From: Bacillota bacterium
GTDB lineage: Bacteria; Bacillota_I; Bacilli_A; RF39; UBA660
Length of the DNA: 64,000 nt
Reading direction: 5' to 3'
Assembly (NCBI GenBank): GCA_015059245.1
Contig: SVAU01000006.1
Location: 67,981-131,980 of the forward strand
Shown here: in pieces, positions 57,949 through 64,000 of the stretch
Numbering within the stretch: the first letter of the stretch is position 1
Layout: every line of letters starts with the position of its first letter
Position numbers and translations under genes: made by a program
Notes under the pieces: generated by a model
Told to the model about the DNA's origin: nothing
What the model saw: only the letters and a program-made list of their open reading frames with translations
Database searches by the model: none

Positions 57949-60561
57949 CTATTCTTTTGTTACTATTTTATGTATTAATTTGTAGATTTCAAATATTACA
58001 ATTATTAATAAAGATAATAAGAATATTTGACCTATTACACCCCATGCTAGAGGTTCTACACTTAAGAATTTTGCTGTTAATGGAACTTCTGCCATTATTA
58101 GTTGTAATCCTATTGAGAAGATTATTGCTATTGGTACAAATAGATTATCTCTAAGTGATTCTCTAAATACTGAACGTTTTTCACTACGACAGTTAAGTAC
58201 GTTAATATTTTGAATAAATACCATTAGCATCATGATAATTGCTCTTGCTGTATCAATGTATTCTGGTCCGTTTTTATCTAATAATACTTTCCAAGTAATA
58301 AATATTATTGCACTGATTGCGATACCTAGAATTCCTACTTCTAACATTAAGTCTTTAGAGAATAATGATTCTTTAGTATCACGTGGTTTTTCTTTCATTA
58401 TACTATCTTCTGCTTGTTCAAATGATAGTGCTATATCTTGAATACCATCTGTTACGATATTTAACCATAGTAATTGAATTGCTAGTAATGGTATATCATA
58501 ACCGAATGCGATTGATAGTAAGAAGAAACATACTTCTGCAAATCCGCAACTTAGTAAGAATAATGTAATCTTACGTATATTACTATATGCTGTTCTTCCT
58601 TCTTTTACTCCTGCTACTATTGATGTGAAGTTATCATCAACTACGATCATAGATGCAGTTTCTTTTGCTACGTCTGTACCACTACCCATTGCGATACCAA
58701 TGTTTGCTGCACGAATAGCTGGTGCGTCATTTACTCCGTCACCAGTAACTGCTACGAATTCACCTTGACGTTTAAATGAGTTTACTATTTCTAATTTATC
58801 CATTGGAGTAACACGAGAGAATACTCTTATTGAACGAACGAAATCGTCGAATTCTTTTTCTCCTTTAGCAAGATATTTCTCAACATCTTTACCTGTTGCT
58901 ACTTCTGATTGTTTTTCACACATACCTAAGTCTTTTGCTATAGCATATGCAGTTAGTGGATGGTCTCCAGTAATCATTACTACTTTGATACCAGCTTCTG
59001 CACATTCTTTTAGAGAGTCTTTTACTTCTACTCTTATTGGGTCGATAAATGCTACCATACCGATGAATTTAAGTTTTTTAATATCTTTTTCTTCAGTACC
59101 TTTTACTTTACCATCCGCTATTGCAATTACACGGTAACCTTTTTTAGTTAATTCAATATTTTGTTCTACATATTTATCATTTTCTTCTGAGAATGACATT
59201 ATTTTTTCTAGTGAACCTTTTACTGTACAGTATGTTTCTCCATCTTTTTCATAGAATACTGCTGAGTATTGGTTTTCTGATTCATATGGAATCTTTTCTA
59301 CTACTTTTGGTTTCTTATCTATTTTCATCTTAGCTGCTAAACTTAAGAATGCTATATCTATTGAGTCACCAAATGATTCCCATCTACCTGATTTTTCTTT
59401 TTCTAGATGAGCTTCATTATTTAAAGCACCTAACATAGCTATATATTCTGCTTTAGCCATGTCTGCTCCATCTACTGCTGTTACATATCCTTTATCATTG
59501 TATCCAGTACCACTTATTTTATAGTTTGATCCATCTGCTAATAAGATTTCTTTAGCAGTTTGTTCATTTACTGTAAGTGTTCCTGTTTTATCTGACGCTA
59601 TTACTGTACAACTACCTAGAGATTCTACAGCATTTAGTTTTTTTACTATAACGTTTTTCTTAGCCATACGTTGAGATGCTACTGTAAGAGCCATTGTTAA
59701 TGCTAAAGGTAATCCTTCTGGCATTGCAGAAACTGATAAAGCTATTACGTTTAAGAATATTACATTCCATGCATAATCTTTTACTACTAATACTATTGTA
59801 GTAATAATGGCTATAATAATTATTATGCAACTTATTTGTTTTGAGAACTTTTCTGTTCTTATTGTAAGTGGAGATTTTTCTTCTTTAGTATTTGTTACTT
59901 TGTCAGCTATTTTACCTATTTCAGTATTAAGAGCAGTTCCTACTACCACAGCAATTGCTCTACCTGTTGTAACTGATGTACCAGCAAATACCATGTTTTC
60001 TCTATCTCCTAGTGGTGTTCCTTCTTTAAGAACCATAGGATTTTTTACTTCGTTTAATGATTCTCCTGTTAATGCAGATTCATCTACTTGGAAGTTATGA
60101 CATTCTATAATACGTGCATCTGCACTTATTTTGTCGCCACTTTCTAGTAATATGATGTCTCCAACTACTAGTTCTCCTGATTCGATTTCTCTTTCTTTTC
60201 CATCTCTCATAACACGAGACATAGATTTAATCATGTTAATTAAACTTTCAGCATCTTTACGAGCTTTCCATTCTTGGTATGTACCCATTATGACATCTAC
60301 CATAATGATTACTATTAATGCTACTGCATCAACGACTTCACCTGCTACAAATGAAAGAATTACTGTTACTACTAAGATTAATTCTATTGGGTTTTTGAAT
60401 TGATCAAAGAATAGTTTAATAAGACTATCTTGTTTTGCTTTAGGTAATTCATTTCTTCCATTTTCAGTAAGTCTTTTACTAGCTTCTAGTTCGGTTAAAC
60501 CATCTTCGCTAGTTTTAAGTTCTTTTAATACGTCTTCTACTTCTTTAGTGTAATATTTCAC
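57949..60561 (-). CDS. P2-type cation-transporting ATPase, probable Mn2+/Ca2+ exporter
   Basis: This 870-residue pump has the full P-type set: actuator motif LTGES, M4 motif SAMPEGLP, phosphorylation motif DKTGTLT, a nucleotide-binding domain with KGSLEKI, MITGDHPLTA and TGDGVNDAPA, and in M6 NIVTDGIQD. PEGLP with the M6 Asp defines the P2A (SERCA-like) group, which includes bacterial Ca2+ pumps and the Mn2+ exporter YoaB. The message starts with a candidate yybP-ykoY Mn2+ riboswitch (60596-60680), so Mn2+ is the likelier substrate. The start is GTG 60561 with AAAGGAAG. It is co-transcribed with the membrane protein at 57418. Confidence 0.85.
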   Translation of the reverse strand: MKYYTKEVEDVLKELKTSEDGLTELEASKRLTENGRNELPKAKQDSLIKLFFDQFKNPIELILVVTVILSFVAGEVVDAVALIVIIMVDVIMGTYQEWKARKDAESLINMIKSMSRVMRDGKEREIESGELVVGDIILLESGDKISADARIIECHNFQVDESALTGESLNEVKNPMVLKEGTPLGDRENMVFAGTSVTTGRAIAVVVGTALNTEIGKIADKVTNTKEEKSPLTIRTEKFSKQISCIIIIIAIITTIVLVVKDYAWNVIFLNVIALSVSAMPEGLPLALTMALTVASQRMAKKNVIVKKLNAVESLGSCTVIASDKTGTLTVNEQTAKEILLADGSNYKISGTGYNDKGYVTAVDGADMAKAEYIAMLGALNNEAHLEKEKSGRWESFGDSIDIAFLSLAAKMKIDKKPKVVEKIPYESENQYSAVFYEKDGETYCTVKGSLEKIMSFSEENDKYVEQNIELTKKGYRVIAIADGKVKGTEEKDIKKLKFIGMVAFIDPIRVEVKDSLKECAEAGIKVVMITGDHPLTAYAIAKDLGMCEKQSEVATGKDVEKYLAKGEKEFDDFVRSIRVFSRVTPMDKLEIVNSFKRQGEFVAVTGDGVNDAPAIRAANIGIAMGSGTDVAKETASMIVVDDNFTSIVAGVKEGRTAYSNIRKITLFLLSCGFAEVCFFLLSIAFGYDIPLLAIQLLWLNIVTDGIQDIALSFEQAEDSIMKEKPRDTKESLFSKDLMLEVGILGIAISAIIFITWKVLLDKNGPEYIDTARAIIMMLMVFIQNINVLNCRSEKRSVFRESLRDNLFVPIAIIFSIGLQLIMAEVPLTAKFLSVEPLAWGVIGQIFLLSLLIIVIFEIYKLIHKIVTKE

Positions 60562-60595
60562 TTTTTTCTTCCTTTCTAATATTATCTATAATCAA

Positions 60596-60680
60596 ATAAG
60601 TCTCTTTATTTAATCTATAACCAGATATAACTCGTTGTGTTGATTATAGAACATACTTAGTATGCTAAATACTCCCTTAT
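60596..60680 (-). ncRNA. Candidate yybP-ykoY (Mn2+) riboswitch aptamer
   Basis: In the leader of the P-type ATPase gene the minus strand folds as P1 (AUAAG/CUUAU) around GGAGUA on the 5' side and GAGA on the 3' side, and P1.2 (UAUUUA/UAAAUA). P2 is a hairpin (CAUAC/GUAUG). P3 is (CUAUAA/UUAUAG), opening into UCAACA on one side and CUGG on the other. These correspond to loop L1 (GGGAGUA) and loop L3 (UCNUCA..CYGG) of known yybP-ykoY aptamers, and yoaB-type P-type ATPases are a known target. The extended -10 (TGTTAAAAT) ends about 10 bases upstream. I see no clear terminator, so control may be translational. Confidence 0.7.
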
Positions 60681-60691
60681 GCTGTAATATA

Positions 60692-60700
60692 ATTTTAACA
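60692..60700 (-). promoter_or_regulatory. Extended -10 promoter of the riboswitch/ATPase message
   Basis: The minus strand reads TGTTAAAAT about 12 bases upstream of the aptamer's first stem. Confidence 0.55.
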
Positions 60701-60744
60701 TAATAATTGTATGATTTCTATAAATTTAATATTTATTAATAATT

Positions 60745-60769
60745 AAAAAAAGACTACTTATGTAGTCTT
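60745..60769 (-). terminator. Terminator after the metal exporter-like gene
   Basis: An 8-base-pair stem (AAGACTAC/GTAGTCTT) with a 4-base loop and a T run on the minus strand; it separates the gene from the ATPase promoter. Confidence 0.8.
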
Positions 60770-61625
60770 AGATTATGTAAGATATTAAGGTAATTATGAT
60801 ACCTGTTATTACACCGATACCATATACTAAACTTAAGATAGTTAAGTTTTCTTTTATATTTTTATTTGATTTAAATAATACTAGAATTGCTACTCCACTA
60901 CCAGTTAGTAATCCTGATATTACGGAAGCAAAGTTTATTGAATTACTTAAATATAGTTCAGTAAGTATTACACTTGATGCACAGTTAGGTATTAAACCTA
61001 TTAAACTAGTTATGAATGGTGATATTAGTGTATCTTTTAGTAATATTTTTGATAGGTATTCTTCACCGAATAGTTCAAATACTAGTGTAATTATGAATGT
61101 TGCTATGAAGATGAATATAAATGTTTTTATTGTATGTATAAAACTTGATTTTAATAAGTTTTCTTCTTCTTCACAACCACAGTGTTCATCTACACATATT
61201 GAATATGTTTGTTTTTCTTTTTTCTTGTTTCTTAGTAGGAAATCTATTATGAAACCAGATATTAAACCTACTAGGAATTTAGTACCTAGTAATGGTAGGA
61301 TTGTACTAATACTTGCATTTCTTGATAGAAGTATTACTAACATTTCATCACTTGTTGATAAGTAGATAGATATTAGTGTACCTAATGATAATATTCTTGT
61401 TATGTATAGGTTTGTTGCTACTACTGAGAAACCACATTGAGGTATTAGTCCTAATAAACTACCTAGTATTGGACCATATTTACCGGATTTACTTATTACT
61501 TTTTTACTTTTATCTGATAATTTATGTTCTATTAATTCTATTATAAAGAATGCTATAAATAGAAATGGTAATAGTTTTATCGAGTCTAAAAGACTATGTT
61601 CTAGTATATGTAAGAATTCATGCAT
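60768..61625 (-). CDS. Putative heavy-metal exporter (ArsP_2/DUF2899-like)
   Basis: This 285-residue membrane protein has about ten helices in two similar halves. The first half has GLIPQCGFS and the second GLIPNCASS, then LTELYL; TSDEM sits between. This twofold GLIPxC motif is typical of the group annotated as arsenic or manganese efflux proteins. A loop in the middle is rich in Cys, His and Glu (CVDEHCGCEEEE) and may bind metal. I choose ATG 61625; the TTG at 61634 touches its ribosome site AAAGGAG. It lies just upstream of the riboswitch-controlled ATPase but has its own transcript end. Confidence 0.75.
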   Translation of the reverse strand: MHEFLHILEHSLLDSIKLLPFLFIAFFIIELIEHKLSDKSKKVISKSGKYGPILGSLLGLIPQCGFSVVATNLYITRILSLGTLISIYLSTSDEMLVILLSRNASISTILPLLGTKFLVGLISGFIIDFLLRNKKKEKQTYSICVDEHCGCEEEENLLKSSFIHTIKTFIFIFIATFIITLVFELFGEEYLSKILLKDTLISPFITSLIGLIPNCASSVILTELYLSNSINFASVISGLLTGSGVAILVLFKSNKNIKENLTILSLVYGIGVITGIIITLISYII

Positions 61626-61674
61626 GTTGGCCAACTCCTTTTTTACCTAATTAATTCTATATTATAGTTGTTGT

Positions 61675-62604
61675 TTAGTCAATATTATTTTCAGGGTTAT
61701 TTAGTGCTTGTTTGGCTAATAATATTGCATCTTCTAATGTTTCAGTACTAGCTAGGAAACCACTTAAATGAACAAATTTAGCAGTTTTAATTCCTGATAT
61801 ATTAGCTAGTTCTTCATCATGTAAACCAAAGTATTTACTTGGGAAGTTTATTAATAGTTCTTTTGATTCTCTAGATATAGTAATAGGTTTTACGTTATAT
61901 CCTCCCCTATTAGATGGAAGAATTATTATTTTTATTTCTTTTGATGCAGGATTTGTTGAAGTAAATATTGCATCTTGATATGGTAAGTATTCATCTAGTA
62001 TTAAAATATTATCTTGAACATTATCTATAAGTGTTGCTACTTTTTTTGTTGCTTTTATTTTGGCGTATTCACTTTTTAATAGGTTATCAAATATTATTTC
62101 TGCTGTAATAAGTGCTCTTTCAAAATAAAGGTCTGTATCTACATTTTGTTCTTCCCATGTAGGATTGAATAAATCTATTATATGATCTAAATCTAGAAGA
62201 CTATATTCTGCTTTTATTGTTGGGAATATACCATTATCTATTCCATCTATTTGTTTTACTAGTTTTTCTTCAATAGCTGTATATAGTTCATCTACATATT
62301 CATAGTTATTCTTAGTTAAATAGTCTTTACCATATTCAGTCCATAATAAACCAAATGAACAATACTTTAATTTACTATTTGGACGATATTTTGCATCTAC
62401 TCCATGGTGATCGAATTTACCGAATCCTACATCATAAACTATTGCATTTGGAGCATCTACTTCTCCTACGTTAGTTCTATATAGTACTGGGTTATCAATG
62501 TATTTACTTAAGAATACTGTTGAAAATACATCATCTGGATGAAACTTGTTGTTGTGTGTTATAAGGTTTGCTTCGTCTTTATTTTTTGTTATTTTTATTT
62601 GCAT
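61675..62604 (-). CDS. MYG1 family protein (UPF0160, DHH-like)
   Basis: This 309-residue protein has the MYG1 motifs: THNNKFHPDDV near residue 16, then YDVGFGKFDHHG near 60 and, later, QIDGIDNG. MYG1 proteins are related to DHH phosphoesterases, and the human and yeast members are reported as 3'-5' RNA exonucleases. The His and Asp residues are kept. The C-terminal substrate domain (VHLSGF) is typical. It overlaps the end of the preceding pseudo-pump gene by 26 bases, with AAAGGAAA before ATG 62604. Confidence 0.85.
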   Translation of the reverse strand: MQIKITKNKDEANLITHNNKFHPDDVFSTVFLSKYIDNPVLYRTNVGEVDAPNAIVYDVGFGKFDHHGVDAKYRPNSKLKYCSFGLLWTEYGKDYLTKNNYEYVDELYTAIEEKLVKQIDGIDNGIFPTIKAEYSLLDLDHIIDLFNPTWEEQNVDTDLYFERALITAEIIFDNLLKSEYAKIKATKKVATLIDNVQDNILILDEYLPYQDAIFTSTNPASKEIKIIILPSNRGGYNVKPITISRESKELLINFPSKYFGLHDEELANISGIKTAKFVHLSGFLASTETLEDAILLAKQALNNPENNID

Positions 62605-63823
62605 GTTTTTTATTTCCTTTCGTAGATATGAATCTAGCTAGTTTTGGTATTTCTAATAGTACGATAAATATTGAACTTATAGCTATTCCACCAAAGTTAT
62701 TATATAATGTTATATTTTTTGTACCAAAGTAAGTAGTAAAATTTACTATAATTATTAGTATTATGGATAATAGTGTGAATATATGTAATCTAATATTTTT
62801 TATTTCTTTAAATATATTAATGATAAATGATGTATCATTTAAGTAATAGTAAGATATTAAAGTATTTATAATAATTGTTATTACTATGGACATAGTAGTT
62901 GCAAATTCTTTAGATGCTCCACTAGCTAGGATGTACATGTATGGTATTGTAATAGCAAATGAGATTATAAAACTTTCCATTATTAGGAATAGTATTTCTT
63001 GATTACCCATGATTACATCTAATGGTTTTACTTTTCTTTCCATTATATCTTTATCATATGGAAGTGATTTGTATAGATATTCTGTTTTTATTAAAGTGTA
63101 TAGTTTTAGAATACATACTATTAGTAAATTATAGTATACTGGAAAGCTCATTATAGATATAAATATGTAACTTAGAATTAATGATAAGTATGTAGATACT
63201 AGATATTTTATTGTTCTTACATAGTTATCATTAGTACCACGAGATTGTTCTATTTTATGGTATAGATCTTCTAGACTATTTAATTCTTTTATTGTTGTTT
63301 CTTTATTTATTTTTTTATCTATTATTTTTAGGTCTTTTGTTTTTATTTGAATTGTTTCATTTAATATCTTAGATGTTATTTCATCTTCTTTTATTGTTTT
63401 TAGTTTAGTTTTGGTATTACTTAGTAATATTACATTTATATCTGCTGTATTAAGTTTATTTATTATGTCTTCATTGTAGATATTTGTTACTACAGTTTTT
63501 GTATGAGAATATTTTTCTTCATTATTAAAGAATCTTACATATAAAGAATCTAATGATATTGGAATAGATAATAATGCTACTGATAAGGAATTTATTATGC
63601 AAGTAAATACTTCTTTAGTAGTTGGATTATTCCCTATAGGTATTAGGTTTATTATAAAGAATAATATAAAGATAATAATCGATATTAGATAACATAATAT
63701 TTTTATTTTTTTTACTTTATTGTATAAGTCTTTTTTGTATACATGTTTATTTTTTTTGTTTGTATAAATATTATAAGTTATTAATAGTATTATAATTATT
63801 ATTGAAATAAGTATATTTATCAT
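62579..63823 (-). CDS. P-type ATPase-like membrane protein lacking catalytic domains
   Basis: This 414-residue protein looks like a P-type ATPase reduced to its membrane part. Helices near 45-100 (SVALLSIPIS) correspond to M3-M4. Then VILLSNTKTKL lines up with the phosphorylation motif (VIASDKTGTL in the pump at 57949), with Asn in place of the phosphorylated Asp. About 60 residues replace the usual nucleotide domain. Next RTIKYLVSTYL, IMERKVKP and ARF-type blocks follow the order of M5 to M10 of the pump. GDGVND and MITGDH are absent. The gene is open and has a promoter (TGTTATAAT), so it may be a functional non-ATPase descendant. The alignment was made by eye. Confidence 0.6.
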   Translation of the reverse strand: MINILISIIIIILLITYNIYTNKKNKHVYKKDLYNKVKKIKILCYLISIIIFILFFIINLIPIGNNPTTKEVFTCIINSLSVALLSIPISLDSLYVRFFNNEEKYSHTKTVVTNIYNEDIINKLNTADINVILLSNTKTKLKTIKEDEITSKILNETIQIKTKDLKIIDKKINKETTIKELNSLEDLYHKIEQSRGTNDNYVRTIKYLVSTYLSLILSYIFISIMSFPVYYNLLIVCILKLYTLIKTEYLYKSLPYDKDIMERKVKPLDVIMGNQEILFLIMESFIISFAITIPYMYILASGASKEFATTMSIVITIIINTLISYYYLNDTSFIINIFKEIKNIRLHIFTLLSIILIIIVNFTTYFGTKNITLYNNFGGIAISSIFIVLLEIPKLARFISTKGNKKHANKNNKK

Positions 63824-63880
63824 TTTGCTTCACCAAGTTAATTATAACATAAAAAAATCGAAACTATTATAAAGTGAAGT

Positions 63881-63900
63881 TGTAAGATAAAAGTAGACAG
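63881..63900 (+). repeat. Possible left inverted repeat of an IS3-family element
   Basis: TGTAAGATAAAAGTAGACAG begins with TGT and resembles left ends of IS150-type elements. A downstream hairpin (AAGTAGACAG/CTGTTTACTT) overlaps it. The right end is outside the window. Confidence 0.4.
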
Positions 63901-63951
63901 ATAAAAACTGTTTACTTTTTTTGTTACAATAATTTAAAGGAGATGATAATA

Positions 63952-64000
63952 ATGCCAAGAATACGAAAAGAAAAAAATAGAAATTGGTCAAAAGAAGAAA
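63952..64000 (+). CDS. Start of a probable transposase gene (IS3-family OrfA), partial
   Basis: Only 16 codons are inside the window: MPRIRKEKNRNWSKEE. A basic start followed by (N)WSKEEK is typical of helix-turn-helix OrfA proteins of IS3-family elements. The ribosome site AAAGGAG is 8 bases before ATG 63952. Upstream (63881-63900) lies a candidate terminal repeat. With so little sequence the call is tentative. Confidence 0.45.
   Translation, partial: MPRIRKEKNRNWSKEE

Noticed and set aside
1..64000. Alternative genetic code (TGA as Trp) as in mollicutes
   Set aside because: Conserved proteins are full length with TGG for Trp and no internal TGA.

Overview
The window is low-GC DNA with tightly packed genes, nearly all on the minus strand, read with the standard bacterial code (tryptophan is TGG and no gene needs TGA as sense). 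The gene set is that of a cell-walled low-GC Gram-positive of class Bacilli, probably an uncultured, genome-reduced gut lineage. It includes a class B penicillin-binding protein, LexA with Bacillus-type SOS boxes, ParE/ParC, YneF, SirA-like and SigG-like proteins, YlmC, YlbD/YlbE-like proteins, and Bacillus-type gene order at two places: lexA-(yneA position)-tkt-sirA-yneF-parE-parC, and sigG-ylmC-lspA-rluD. No rRNA, tRNA or CRISPR array is visible.

Layout. Positions 1-3789 hold a secretion operon: three small proteins with a 'GVGYA' signal segment, a SipW/ER-type signal peptidase with a large membrane domain in front, and a DUF5305-like membrane protein. Positions 3892-6886 hold efp, rpmG, a penicillin-binding protein and a small divergent gene. 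Positions 6913-25899 are the standout region: eight hybrid histidine kinases (7TM sensor, HisKA, HATPase, REC and usually HPt). They are arranged as four successive two-gene operons, each encoding a 'B' clade kinase followed by an 'A' clade kinase, with a near-identical promoter and leader before each B gene. The array ends with one output-less response regulator. Positions 25966-32584 hold nfo, a small membrane protein, ylbD/ylbE-like genes and the topoisomerase IV genes.

Positions 32681-40719 are the lexA-tkt-sirA-yneF neighbourhood. Two paralogous membrane proteins and a glycolipid glycosyltransferase are inserted in it, and an SOS-controlled 49-residue membrane protein is divergent from lexA. 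Positions 40794-48793 hold a rhomboid protease, a TPR protein, rluD, lspA, ylmC, a sigG-like sigma factor and an ADP-ribosylglycohydrolase. Positions 48820-57936 hold a zinc metallopeptidase, a phosphoesterase, a uracil-DNA-glycosylase-like protein, several membrane proteins, a ninth hybrid kinase and an acyltransferase. Positions 57949-63823 are a metal-homeostasis region: a P-type ATPase behind a candidate Mn2+ (yybP-ykoY) riboswitch, a putative heavy-metal exporter, a MYG1-family protein and what looks like a P-type ATPase that has lost its catalytic domains. The right edge cuts into what is probably an IS3-family element.

How the parts work together (inference). The kinase pairs share conserved catalytic halves but have diverged sensors. 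All A kinases keep an HPt histidine, while three of four B kinases have lost it, so B kinases may signal through their A partners to a common regulator. Three genes related to sporulation genes (ylbD, sirA, sigG) each start just after a terminator hairpin whose 3' arm contains their Shine-Dalgarno sequence, a shared architecture that should keep their expression low. Most promoters recognised are extended -10 (TGnTATAAT) elements placed 20-40 bases before the start codon.
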